DNA from: Planctomycetaceae bacterium UBA4732
GTDB taxonomy: Bacteria > Planctomycetota > Planctomycetia > Gemmatales > Gemmataceae
Length of the DNA stretch: 21,710 bases
Direction: 5' to 3'
Assembly (NCBI GenBank): GCA_002404095.1
Contig: DHJA01000197.1
Location: forward strand, 16,107-37,816
Shown here: positions 7,663-15,227 of the stretch, piece after piece
How the letters are laid out: each line of letters starts with the position of its first letter
Position numbering within the stretch: position 1 is the first letter of the stretch
Made by a program: the position numbers and the translations under genes
Notes under the pieces: generated by a model
The model's input: the letters and a program-made list of their open reading frames with translations, nothing else
Database searches by the model: none
What the model was told of the DNA's origin: nothing

Positions 7663-8703
7663 ATGAGAGTCGGCATTACCTACGATTTGAAGAGCGATGT
7701 ACCGGCGCCCGCTGGCGCGCCGGACGACTATCAGGAAGAGTACGACAGTCCCGTCACCGTTGAAGCGGTGGCCACGGTGCTTCGCGGCCTGGGACATGAG
7801 GTGACGAAGCTCGGCGACGGAAGGCCGTTGCTACAACGTCTTCTGACCGACCCGCCCGATTTTGTATTCAACTTCGCCGAAGGCCAAGGAATCGGCCGAT
7901 CGCGCGAGGCGCGGGTTCCCGCCGTATTGGAGATGCTTGGCATCCCGTATACCGGCTCCGACCCGCTGACCCTCGCCGTGACCCTCGACAAAGACTGCGC
8001 CAAGCGGCTCGTCGAAGCGGTAGGGGTGAAGGCGCCGCGGTCGGCACTTTGGCAACCGCGCGAAGACCTTCACGACCTGGAAAGCCGCTCCTATTTGCCT
8101 TATACCGCCATCGTGAAGCCCGCCTGGGAGGGATCGAGCAAAGGCATCCGCGGTCGCTGCGTCGTGGACACTATCGAAGAATGTATCGCCGCAATCGAGC
8201 GGCTGCGCAAAGAACACGATCAGCCGATATTGGTTGAAGAATATATTGAAGGCGACGAGCTAACGGTCGGCGTGATCGGCAACGACCCGCCGCGCGTCAT
8301 CGGCGTCATGCGCGTTCTGCCGCAACAGCCTACGGCGCGCTTCGTTTACAGTCTTGAGGTCAAGCGCGACTGGCAGCGCCAAGTCACCTACGAATGCCCC
8401 GCTCGGCTGCCTCCCGGCCGGCTGAAAGCCGTCGAGGATGCCGCTTTAAGGGCGTACAAAGCGCTGGGTTGTCGCGACGTGGCGCGCGTCGATTTTCGCC
8501 TCCGCGACGGCATTCCCTACTTTCTAGAGGTCAATCCTCTGCCTGGGTTGAACCCGGAATCAGGCGATCTGGTGATTCTGTCCCAGTTGGCTGGGTTGAC
8601 CTACGATCAGTTGATCGGCGGCATTTTCCAGGCGGCGTTGGACCGCCATGCTGGTATTGCACCAACCGCTACCGTGACTACAGGGACGGCGAACCTTTTA
8701 TGA
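7663..8703 (+). CDS. ATP-grasp ligase, D-Ala-D-Ala ligase-like (first of pair)
   Basis: A predicted ATP-dependent carboxylate-amine ligase of 346 residues. The ATG at 7663 is preferred because the first beta strand (MRVGITYDL) begins there, as in relatives; an in-frame ATG at 7651 would add MRSR. ATP-grasp signatures appear in order: VKPAWEGSSKG (151-161), the ATP-binding lysine and glycine-rich loop; VEEYIEGDEL (191-200); RVDFRL (275-280); and LEVNPLPGLN (288-297), the Mg-binding end. The GIPYTGS motif of Ddl proteins is present (93-99), but the HGxxGEDG motif that helps bind the first D-Ala is replaced by NFAEGQGIGRS. Classical D-Ala-D-Ala activity is therefore doubtful, and the amino acid substrate may differ. 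It overlaps the second ligase by ATGA, so the two are probably translationally coupled. Confidence 0.85.
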   Translation: MRVGITYDLKSDVPAPAGAPDDYQEEYDSPVTVEAVATVLRGLGHEVTKLGDGRPLLQRLLTDPPDFVFNFAEGQGIGRSREARVPAVLEMLGIPYTGSDPLTLAVTLDKDCAKRLVEAVGVKAPRSALWQPREDLHDLESRSYLPYTAIVKPAWEGSSKGIRGRCVVDTIEECIAAIERLRKEHDQPILVEEYIEGDELTVGVIGNDPPRVIGVMRVLPQQPTARFVYSLEVKRDWQRQVTYECPARLPPGRLKAVEDAALRAYKALGCRDVARVDFRLRDGIPYFLEVNPLPGLNPESGDLVILSQLAGLTYDQLIGGIFQAALDRHAGIAPTATVTTGTANLL

Positions 8704-9773
8704 TCGACGAACTCTTCGATAGTGATTCCGCGCAAGCCACGCGCGTCGTCGTCCTGTTCAACGAACCCGTTTTGGCCTTGGATCATCCCGACGCGGATTC
8801 GGAACACGAGATCCATTACATCGTCGATGCGGTCGCCGAAACGCTTACCAAAGCCGGCTACGACGTGCAACGTCTCGGCGTCGGCCGCGACCCCCATACG
8901 CTGATCGCGGGGCTAACCCGACTGCGCCCCGACGTAGTGTTCAATCTCTTCGAGGGCTTGGCCGACTTCGGCAGCACCGAGGCTCACGTCGCGGGCGTGT
9001 TGGAGTGGATCGGCGTACCGTTCACCGGCTCGCCTCATCAGACGTTGTGCCTGGGCCGCAGTAAACACCTCACTAAGACCCTTCTCCAAGGCGCCGGCCT
9101 GCCTACCCCTGGGTTTTTCGTCGTTGAAGAACTGCCGGCACCGGCGTGTCCGTTGGAATGGCCGGTCATCGTCAAGCCGGCCCTACAGGACTCCAGCGTC
9201 GGCCTCGATCAGGGGAGCGTCGTCACCACACAGCCCGACCTCAACGAGCGCATCGCTTATCTTCTCAACGCCTACGGGCCGCCAGTGATTGTTGAGCAAT
9301 TCATTCGCGGCCGCGAGATCAACATGGCCGTGATCGAGGCGCCCGAGTTGCGCGTATTGGCGCCGTCGGAGATTCTGTTCGTCGACGCCGACCCAGGCTA
9401 CTGGCCGATCGTCACCTACGATGGCAAGTGGAAACCGGGGTCGCGCGACTATGAGGCGACGCCGCCGCTCTATCCGGCTACGGTAACGCCGCGTTTATGT
9501 GAGAAACTGACGGACTTGGCCGGGCGAGCTTTCCGCCTGCTCGGCTGTCGCGATTACGCCCGCGTCGATTTTCGCGTCCGCGCGGGCAAGCCGTACATTC
9601 TCGAAGTCAACCCAAATCCTGACTTCAGCCCAATGGCCGGCCTGGCGGGCGGTCTGACCTCTTCCGGCCTGACCCATGACGGATTTACGGTGCAGATTGT
9701 GGAGGCGGCGCTGGCGCGTGGGCGTAAGGCCGGCCTCGGAGTTGCATTGTCGAGTCGTCCCGCCGTTGGTTGA
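8700..9773 (+). CDS. ATP-grasp ligase, D-Ala-D-Ala ligase-like (second of pair)
   Basis: A second predicted ATP-grasp ligase, 357 residues. The ATG at 8700 overlaps the upstream TGA (ATGA), so it is the natural coupled start; a frame running from 8394 overlaps the first ligase and is not needed. Motifs are VIVKPALQDSSVG (156-168), VIVEQFIRGREIN (196-208), YARVDFRVR (286-294) and LEVNPNPDFSP (301-311). GVPFTGS (105-111) matches the Ddl GIPYTGS motif. As in its partner, the HGxxGEDG element is replaced (NLFEGLADFGS, 82-92). The C-terminal PNPDFSP departs from the usual N.LPG of Ddl. The two genes are diverged paralogues, so they could form a heteromer or act on successive substrates. A true peptidoglycan Ddl would more often sit with mur genes. 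Confidence 0.85.
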   Translation: MIDELFDSDSAQATRVVVLFNEPVLALDHPDADSEHEIHYIVDAVAETLTKAGYDVQRLGVGRDPHTLIAGLTRLRPDVVFNLFEGLADFGSTEAHVAGVLEWIGVPFTGSPHQTLCLGRSKHLTKTLLQGAGLPTPGFFVVEELPAPACPLEWPVIVKPALQDSSVGLDQGSVVTTQPDLNERIAYLLNAYGPPVIVEQFIRGREINMAVIEAPELRVLAPSEILFVDADPGYWPIVTYDGKWKPGSRDYEATPPLYPATVTPRLCEKLTDLAGRAFRLLGCRDYARVDFRVRAGKPYILEVNPNPDFSPMAGLAGGLTSSGLTHDGFTVQIVEAALARGRKAGLGVALSSRPAVG

Positions 9774-9799
9774 GCCTTTCAGCCTCAGTTCCAAAAGCT

Positions 9800-9931
9800 C
9801 CTATCCCCTAGCGCCCCCCTGTCGATTTTGGGGGCAGGGGCGGGTTTTCCACGCCCTTGGCGTCGCAGGGCGGGGAAAACTCCGCCCCTACGGCGCTCGC
9901 CTTCAAAATCGGGAAGGACACCCCTATCCCC
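9800..9931. repeat. Nested imperfect palindrome flanked by a 9-bp direct repeat
   Basis: This lies between the convergent second ligase and cydB. The core pairs 9837-9856 with 9868-9888 (19 bp, one bulge, one mismatch, 11-base loop). An outer CGATTTTG (9823-9830) pairs with CAAAATCG (9904-9911). CCTATCCCC occurs at 9800-9808 and again at 9923-9931, bracketing the structure. It may be a bidirectional terminator or a small palindromic mobile element with a target duplication. Confidence 0.55.
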
Positions 9932-9972
9932 CGTACTCGGGGAGACGATGGATCTTATAAGTCTTGTGAATT

Positions 9973-11007
9973 TTAATAGCTGAATTTCCCAACCCGCACC
10001 TTGCCGCGAAACACCCAATAAATCGTCGCCGTGTACGTCAGCACGAACGGCATTCCCAGCAAGGCCACGCCCGCCATGATCCACAACGTCGTCTCCGACG
10101 ACGCCGCCCGCGCCACCGTCAGATTGTCCGCCGGGTCCACCGTCGAGACGATCATGTTCGGAAACAAGGTCATGCCGAACAGAAACGTAAACGCAGCGAT
10201 CGTCGCGGACGACGACAGGAAAGCATAAAACGGCTTATTTACGGAGATGGCGCGTGGGATGTTGGCGATGGCTAGCACGTTCAACGCCACCACGATCCAC
10301 ATCCACGGATAATCGCGAAACTTCTCTATCGACCGTGGGTTGTACGTCATGGTGAAGATCGTCGAGACGATATACATCACAAGAAAGATCCCGAACGTCA
10401 TCCATATCCAGCCGTGGATGCGTTTTTGTAATTCGCCGTCGGTTTTGAGGTAAAGATAGATCGAGCCGTGCATGGCGAAGGTCGCCACCGCGAACAGACC
10501 CACGACCGCCGGATACGGACCAAACAGATCGCGAAAATCCGGCGAGCGTATGAAATCACCGTCGGCGCCCAACGGCAGGCCGTGGATGCAGTTGCCCACT
10601 ACCGCGCCGAATAGGAACGTCGCCAGCGTGCTGGCCGCGAAAAACGCCACATCCCAGAAGGTGCGCCACAACGGCCATTCCTGCTTGCTGCGAAACTCCA
10701 TCGACACGCCGCGGAAGATCAAGGCCGCCAGAACCATCATAAACGGAGTGTAAAAGCCGGAGAAAGCGGCGGCGTAGGCGCGCGGAAACGCCGCGAAAAT
10801 GGCACCGCCGAATACGACGAGCCATACCTCGTTGCCGTCCCACAGCGGGCCGATGGAGTTCGTCAATACGCGCCGCTCCGCGTCCTTGCGAACAAACAAG
10901 TGGAGAATGCCGACGCCCAGGTCGAAGCCGTCCAAAATGGCGTAGCCGGCCATGAGGACGCCGAGTAAAGCGAACCAGAATATCTGAATAGGAAGCGACG
11001 GCGCCAT
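9973..11007 (-). CDS. cydB: Cytochrome bd ubiquinol oxidase subunit II
   Basis: Subunit II of the cytochrome bd quinol:O2 oxidoreductase, a cytoplasmic-membrane enzyme that reduces oxygen at low tension. The ATG at 11007 is preferred: AAGGAG lies eight bases upstream, whereas an in-frame GTG at 11016 overlaps the cydA stop but has no ribosome site. This gives 344 residues. The N terminus has the family's GYAILDGFDLGVG segment (about 20-32) and GPLWDGNEVWLV (about 53-64), both hallmarks of CydB. Roughly eight or nine membrane helices follow to the C terminus. The ribosome site AAGGAG also encodes the last two codons (Lys-Glu) of cydA, so translation is coupled. No CydX-like small ORF was recognised downstream, and cydC/cydD are not in the window. 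Confidence 0.95.
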   Translation of the reverse strand: MAPSLPIQIFWFALLGVLMAGYAILDGFDLGVGILHLFVRKDAERRVLTNSIGPLWDGNEVWLVVFGGAIFAAFPRAYAAAFSGFYTPFMMVLAALIFRGVSMEFRSKQEWPLWRTFWDVAFFAASTLATFLFGAVVGNCIHGLPLGADGDFIRSPDFRDLFGPYPAVVGLFAVATFAMHGSIYLYLKTDGELQKRIHGWIWMTFGIFLVMYIVSTIFTMTYNPRSIEKFRDYPWMWIVVALNVLAIANIPRAISVNKPFYAFLSSSATIAAFTFLFGMTLFPNMIVSTVDPADNLTVARAASSETTLWIMAGVALLGMPFVLTYTATIYWVFRGKVRVGKFSY

Positions 11008-11012
11008 TAGGT

Positions 11013-12545
11013 TCACTCCTTCGGCGGAACGGACTCTTCCACGGTCTTGCCCGGTGTGTCGCGGTGCGGCTCGGTTAGCGAATAGCCGGACGGATTCACA
11101 CGTCGGGCGGCCGTCTCCACGAGATCGCTGGCGGTCGTGGAGGGGGGCGGCGTCGCGGCCGTTTCTTCCGGGCCGTGATGAATCTTATCGTTGAGAACGT
11201 ATACCCAGACGGCAAACAGCAGAACGTAGATCACGCTAAACATCACGATGGAGCCGAACACCTGATCCGACCCGACGACCTTGCGGCTGGATAAGCCGTC
11301 GGCCGTCTTTAAGAAGGCGTCTCCGGCGTTCATTTCCAGGTGCGGGTGCGGCGAGCCGTCCGCCGGCCAAGTCACTTTCGGATAGACGATGAACGGCTGC
11401 CGTCCGGCCTCGGCGGACACCCAACCGGCTTGGTTGGCGAGATACGGCCCGACGACGGCGACCACGAAAACCGCCATCAGCCAGCGCTGCTCGAACAGGG
11501 TGCCGCGCCAGAGGAAGAACAAAGCCAACAACGTCAGGCCGATGAAGGACGCACCGAGGGCGATCATGAGATGATACGTCTGGAAGACGAGCGGTACGTT
11601 CGGCCATTGGTCCCTTGGGAACTCTTCTAAACCGGGAATGTCCGCTTTGAAGTCTTCGTGGACCAGGAAGCTCAAGCCGCCGGGGACCGCGATGGCGTAA
11701 TCAACGCGCTCTGCAGTGGAGTCGGGCGCGCCAAACAGGGTCAGGTCGGCGGGGCCGGTTTTGTAATGGCCTTCGAGGGCGGCGAGCTTGGCCGGCTGCG
11801 TGTGCGCGACGGTTTTGGCCTGGAAGTGGCCGGACGCTCCAACAGCGAGGCTCGAAATCGCTCCAAAGATAAGGGCGATGGTAAAAGACTTTTTAGCGAA
11901 GTCGAGGTGCTTTCGCCGTAGGACGTAATACGCCGAAATGCTCATAACGAAAAAGGCACCAAGGATGAAAGCGCCGAGCAGGACGTGGACCAGCCGGTTC
12001 ATGCTCGACGGGTTAAAGATGACGGCCCAGATGTCAACGATCTCGGCGCACACGGCCCCGTCGCGCGTGACGAGATGGAAGCCGGCCGGCGTCTGCTGCC
12101 ACGAGTTGGCGATAATGATCCAGACGGCGGAGAATATGGAGCCGAACGACACCATCAGCGTGGCGAAAAAGTGCATGCCCTTGGAAACGTGGTCCCAGCC
12201 GAAGACGAGCACCGCCAGGAAGCCAGATTCCAGGAAGAACGCGAAAATACCTTCCGCCGCCAATACCGATCCGAAAATGTCGCCGACGTAGCGGGCGTAG
12301 TTGGCCCAATTGGTGCCGAACTCGAACTCCATAACGATTCCGGTGGCGACGCCCATGGCGAAGTTGACGGCGAAGATCTTGGTCCAGAACTTCGTCATGG
12401 CGTGGTAGCGGTCGTCGCCGGTGCGTAGGTACATCCCCTCCATGAGGACCATCAACACGCCCAGGCCGATCGACAACGGCGGGAACAGATAGTGGAACAT
12501 GATTGTCAGCGCGAACTGCACGCGCGACAGCGTTAGCACGTCCAT
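11013..12545 (-). CDS. cydA: Cytochrome bd ubiquinol oxidase subunit I
   Basis: The quinol-oxidising, haem-binding subunit of cytochrome bd oxidase, 510 residues. Aligning by eye to E. coli CydA, the haem ligands are present: His18 (FHYLF), His187 (LVHVL) and Met327 (YHLMIALG). The acidic proton-channel residues Glu98 and Glu106 lie in [12 protein letters not shown] (96-107). The conserved MEFEFGTNW (72-80) and [11 protein letters not shown] (374-384) are intact. The periplasmic Q-loop (about 240-320) is short and lacks the C-terminal Q-loop insertion of E. coli CydA, so this is the 'S' type. A Pro/Thr-rich cytoplasmic tail ends the protein. The start at 12545 is ATG with a weak AAAGGGA upstream. 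It is the first gene of a cydAB operon, probably induced under low oxygen. Confidence 0.96.
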   Translation of the reverse strand: MDVLTLSRVQFALTIMFHYLFPPLSIGLGVLMVLMEGMYLRTGDDRYHAMTKFWTKIFAVNFAMGVATGIVMEFEFGTNWANYARYVGDIFGSVLAAEGIFAFFLESGFLAVLVFGWDHVSKGMHFFATLMVSFGSIFSAVWIIIANSWQQTPAGFHLVTRDGAVCAEIVDIWAVIFNPSSMNRLVHVLLGAFILGAFFVMSISAYYVLRRKHLDFAKKSFTIALIFGAISSLAVGASGHFQAKTVAHTQPAKLAALEGHYKTGPADLTLFGAPDSTAERVDYAIAVPGGLSFLVHEDFKADIPGLEEFPRDQWPNVPLVFQTYHLMIALGASFIGLTLLALFFLWRGTLFEQRWLMAVFVVAVVGPYLANQAGWVSAEAGRQPFIVYPKVTWPADGSPHPHLEMNAGDAFLKTADGLSSRKVVGSDQVFGSIVMFSVIYVLLFAVWVYVLNDKIHHGPEETAATPPPSTTASDLVETAARRVNPSGYSLTEPHRDTPGKTVEESVPPKE

Positions 12546-12644
12546 CGAGACTGGTCCCTTTCGGCAGGTGAAACCGGCGGCGTCGGGATCGTCTTATGGA
12601 TTCAGGCGGCGCACGCCCTCTTAACGAAAGATGAACCGCAGAGC

Positions 12645-12658
12645 TTGATGAATCGCAA
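12645..12658. promoter_or_regulatory. FNR/CRP-like dyad upstream of cydAB
   Basis: Read towards cydA, the sequence is TTGCG-ATTC-ATCAA, matching the FNR palindrome TTGAT-N4-ATCAA at 8 of 10 defined bases. It is about 100 bases upstream of the cydA ATG. Cyd operons elsewhere are controlled by FNR-type regulators, but no regulator gene is in the window and no clear promoter aligns with it. Confidence 0.3.
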
Positions 12659-12666
12659 CGAATAAG

Positions 12667-13749
12667 CTACAAATCTAATCGCTGTTGGAGAAATACGAGG
12701 ACCACCGCTTCTTCGTCGCGCAAGCCGTTCGGCGCCGCCGCGTGTTTCTTCCGCATGGGCTTGCTGAACGCCTCCGCCAACGATCCATCAAGGTACGCTT
12801 CGACCACGGCGGGATGAATGTAACATTTTCGGCAGACCGCGACGGTGTTGCCGAGCCGGCGGGCCGTCGCTTCCACGGCCGCGACCACATTCCGCTTTCG
12901 CTGCGCCTCGGCTTCACACGCCTCGTAACTCCGCAGCACTTCGGCGGCCAGCACGGTACCGGCCCAGGTGCGGAAGTCCTTGGCCGTGAACTCATGGCCG
13001 GCGATCTCATGAAGGTAGGCGTTGACGGCAGCGGAGTCGATGAGGTGGGTCGCGCCCTCCTCATCCACGAACTGAAACAGCTCATGGCCAGGAAGATCAT
13101 GGCAACGGCGGATGATCGCCACAAGTCGGCGGTCGTGTACGTCAATGTCATGATGAACGCCGCTTTTGCCGCGAAATGTAAAGTGCGCCGTGTCGCCGGT
13201 GATCTGTACATGCTTATCGAGAAGCGTCGTCAGGCCGAAGGAGTGGTTCGTCCGGGCATATTCCTCATTGCCGATGCGAATTAGCGTTGTTTCTAGAAGT
13301 CGGACTACGGCCGCCAACACTTTAGCGCGCCGCAAACCCGGTAATGTCAGGTCCGCGTCGATCCTGGCGCGTAAGATGGGCAAGGCGCGTGCAAAGTCGA
13401 TGATGCGATGGTATTTGGTTTCATCGCGGACGGCGCGCCAGCGGGCATGATAACGGTACTGCTTGCGACCGCGAGCATCGCGGCCGGTGGCCTGCAAGTG
13501 GCCGTTGTCGTGGACACAAATCCATACGTCGATCCATGCCGGCGGAATGACGAGAGCGCGGATGCGCGCTATGGTTTCCGCATCGCGGACGGGCCGGCCG
13601 TCTGGATTAAGATAACGAAAGGCTTTGCCGCGGCGAACGCGGCGGATGCCGGGCCGGTCGTCGTGGACGTAGCGCAAGCCGGCCGCGCGCGCCGACTCGG
13701 TGGAGCCTTCAACGGGCGCGGCATCTGGAGATGGTTTTTTCTTCGTCAT
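12667..13749 (-). CDS. DNA topoisomerase IB (poxvirus/bacterial type)
   Basis: A type IB topoisomerase that relaxes supercoils through a 3'-phosphotyrosyl intermediate. The likely start is ATG at 13749 (360 residues); an in-frame GTG at 13761 would add four residues (MKDA) but has no ribosome site. Counting from that GTG, the active site is complete: Arg162 (RIGNEEYAR), Lys199 (FRGKSG), Arg264 (DFRTWAG), Asn305 (LGNT) and Tyr314 (CRKCYIHP). An Asn nine residues before the tyrosine, instead of the poxvirus His, matches the Deinococcus radiodurans enzyme, whose length (about 346) is also similar. Residues 30-110 form the N-terminal domain (VIPPAW, RDARGRKQYRYH). It lies upstream of cydAB in the same direction and head-to-head with a small membrane-protein gene. 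Confidence 0.93.
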   Translation of the reverse strand: MTKKKPSPDAAPVEGSTESARAAGLRYVHDDRPGIRRVRRGKAFRYLNPDGRPVRDAETIARIRALVIPPAWIDVWICVHDNGHLQATGRDARGRKQYRYHARWRAVRDETKYHRIIDFARALPILRARIDADLTLPGLRRAKVLAAVVRLLETTLIRIGNEEYARTNHSFGLTTLLDKHVQITGDTAHFTFRGKSGVHHDIDVHDRRLVAIIRRCHDLPGHELFQFVDEEGATHLIDSAAVNAYLHEIAGHEFTAKDFRTWAGTVLAAEVLRSYEACEAEAQRKRNVVAAVEATARRLGNTVAVCRKCYIHPAVVEAYLDGSLAEAFSKPMRKKHAAAPNGLRDEEAVVLVFLQQRLDL

Positions 13750-13773
13750 AGCATCTTTCACAGGGAGAACGTG

Positions 13774-14187
13774 ATGCCGCCCGTATTCCGGCCCGAAGCC
13801 TGTCCACGGTGCGGGACGCCGTTCGCGTTCGGCTACGCGGTGCGCCGCACGGCAACAATGCCCTGGACCGGCCGCCTCATGCTGACAGTCAGTTCGACCG
13901 CGGCTCTTATGCTCACGGCGCTAACGTTCCTGCTCCTTGCGCAGCTGGTTTGGTCGCTTACCGAGGGAACAGACCTTCCTTATCAGGATAAGGGCATTCT
14001 GTTTTTCTTCGCTTACGTATTGATAGGTCTGCCGCTATCGTTGGCGCCAGCGATTTTAGGTTGGCGAAGGGCGTTCGGAATGCCGCGCGTCCTGTGGGTA
14101 CGGTGCCCCGGCCCCGAATGCGGCTGGGTGGGAAAGTGCCGAGTGCTTGGGGAAGGAAAGCCTGCCATACCCGCGGACGAACAATGA
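13774..14187 (+). CDS. Small zinc-ribbon membrane protein of unknown function
   Basis: A 137-residue protein. The start at 13774 has GGGAG (13763-13767) upstream; the open frame extends further left only antisense to the topoisomerase gene. CPRCG (10-14) near the N terminus and CPGPECGWVGKC near the C terminus resemble two halves of a treble-clef or zinc-ribbon fold. Between them lie two hydrophobic segments (about 33-59 and 76-97), so both cysteine clusters would be on the same side of the membrane, probably cytoplasmic. I recognise no family. Its start codon is only 24 bases from that of the divergent topoisomerase, so each promoter must lie within the other gene or in a tiny shared region. 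The tRNA fragment that may mark the island edge begins 34 bases after its stop. Confidence 0.65.
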   Translation: MPPVFRPEACPRCGTPFAFGYAVRRTATMPWTGRLMLTVSSTAALMLTALTFLLLAQLVWSLTEGTDLPYQDKGILFFFAYVLIGLPLSLAPAILGWRRAFGMPRVLWVRCPGPECGWVGKCRVLGEGKPAIPADEQ

Positions 14188-14221
14188 CGACAACTCGTGT
14201 CGGTTCGTGGGCGAGGAAAGT

Positions 14222-14262
14222 AGCCTCAGCAGGAATCGAACATACATACTCGGTTTAGAAGA
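14222..14262 (-). pseudogene. tRNA-Arg 3'-half remnant, candidate attachment site
   Basis: These 41 bases match 18555-18595 of the intact tRNA-Arg(UCU) gene at 38 positions, in the same orientation. The match runs from the acceptor 3' strand through the T arm to the anticodon loop and then stops. One mismatch breaks a T-stem pair, so it cannot form a functional tRNA, and no 5' half is present. A displaced 3' half in direct orientation is what integration at a tRNA gene leaves behind. Confidence 0.75.
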
Positions 14263-14300
14263 TCCAAGAGAGGGGTTTTATCCGTTTCCCGCAGCGGTTC

Positions 14301-14717
14301 TCAGGATGATGCGATAGGGGGTTCAGGCGTACTACGATCCGGCCACCTACCCTCAACCCACGCGGCGGCGCGTTGAAGCCTCTTGGCCGCGCCCCCGCCG
14401 ATTTTCCCGCAGATCAGTACGTGCCCCATCGCCGGCTCTTCTGTGCAGCGGCAAATCTTGATTTCTGCCCCGCAAGCGTCCCGCACTTGCTGGACGGTGA
14501 GCATTATGAGGCCGTATCCGTCGTGTCCTCTCAATAATTCTTCGGCTGTAGTTTCCCCAGCGATATGAACCGACAGTCCGTACTCAGCGTCCTTAAAATT
14601 GAACGATGACGCCGTCGGATTCCCTTGCTCGTCCCAGATCGCCCGGTCGGCCCACGGGGGGATGCGCCGAAGCAGAATTACATCCCCGGATATGCTTGGG
14701 TCGTCTTGGCGTTCCAT
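14301..14717 (-). CDS. Conserved hypothetical protein, 'LLRRIPPW' type
   Basis: A 138-residue soluble protein with no domain I can name. Visible features are ILLRRIPPWADRAIW (14-28), an LSVHIAGETTAEELL segment (48-62), a GHDGYGL segment (64-70) and a Cys-rich stretch with CRCTEEP (89-95), then GHVLICGKI (98-106) and a basic C terminus. From memory, proteins with this RRI...W / SVHIA / GH.LICGKI pattern occur sporadically in planctomycetes and other bacteria, but I know of no function. It is the third gene of the cassette, 42 bases downstream of the GWDSYGA-type gene on the same strand, so probably co-transcribed. The ATG at 14717 has no strong ribosome site. The gene ends 38 bases from the tRNA remnant. 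Confidence 0.7.
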   Translation of the reverse strand: MERQDDPSISGDVILLRRIPPWADRAIWDEQGNPTASSFNFKDAEYGLSVHIAGETTAEELLRGHDGYGLIMLTVQQVRDACGAEIKICRCTEEPAMGHVLICGKIGGGAAKRLQRAAAWVEGRWPDRSTPEPPIASS

Positions 14718-14759
14718 GACGAGGGCCGCTCACTTTTAATCGGCCCTCGGGGCTGGTGC

Positions 14760-15227
14760 TCAGCGGAGGAGCCACTGGCTAAGGTCTTGCACCTTTGCCG
14801 AGAGATTACCCGCTGTCTCGCCTTCCTCGATATCGCCGGCAGGAAACACTTTCACGTATTCGATGGTGTCGTTGTCGCGCAACTCGACTTCTAGCTCCTT
14901 GCCCTTGGTGCGCCACTCCAGTTGAACCGTGCCGCCTGAGCCGAGGACCACTGCCGGCACAGGCAGGTCATCCCTTCCCAGCCAGCCGAGTACCCGCAAA
15001 GTTAGTTCCTTTGTGCCGCGCTTCAATGGCACTGCACCGTAGGAGTCCCAGCCCCGTCGGAGCCGACCCAATACCTCGAGCTTTTTTGCGGCTTCCAGAA
15101 CCCAATCAGCCGTTTGGCTGCCAAGGCTTATGTAGCAGGTCAGCGTAGTTGCAGAATGGACGGTTCCGGTGGGCAAGCGGAGTCTGCCACTTATCGGGAT
15201 CCCGAGGCACTGGAGTTCCTGTATCAT
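14760..15227 (-). CDS. Conserved hypothetical protein, 'GWDSYGA' type
   Basis: A 155-residue soluble protein of unknown function. The ATG at 15227 overlaps the upstream TGA (ATGA), with GGGGGA a few bases before it; an upstream in-frame TTG at 15242 is less likely. The sequence shows LRRGWDSYGAVPL, then a predicted helix, then PVPAVVLGSGGTVQLEWRTKGKELEVEL. From memory, the combination of GWD.YGA with a G.VQLEW...G.ELE strand pair recurs in small bacterial proteins encoded with other uncharacterised genes. No catalytic motif is apparent. The 4-base overlap makes it translationally coupled to the TIGR04255-like gene, which argues that the two products act together or in fixed ratio. Confidence 0.72.
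   Translation of the reverse strand: MIQELQCLGIPISGRLRLPTGTVHSATTLTCYISLGSQTADWVLEAAKKLEVLGRLRRGWDSYGAVPLKRGTKELTLRVLGWLGRDDLPVPAVVLGSGGTVQLEWRTKGKELEVELRDNDTIEYVKVFPAGDIEEGETAGNLSAKVQDLSQWLLR

Noticed and set aside
8394..8699. Upstream extension of the second ATP-grasp gene
   Set aside because: It overlaps the first ligase in another frame; the ATGA-coupled start at 8700 gives a normal family N terminus.
13408..13773. N-terminal extension of the small zinc-ribbon protein
   Set aside because: It runs antisense through the topoisomerase coding region; the ATG at 13774 has a ribosome site and puts the CPRCG motif near the N terminus as expected.
14222..14262. A second tRNA gene
   Set aside because: Only the 3' half is present, a T-stem pair is broken, and no D arm or 5' acceptor strand can be found to its right.
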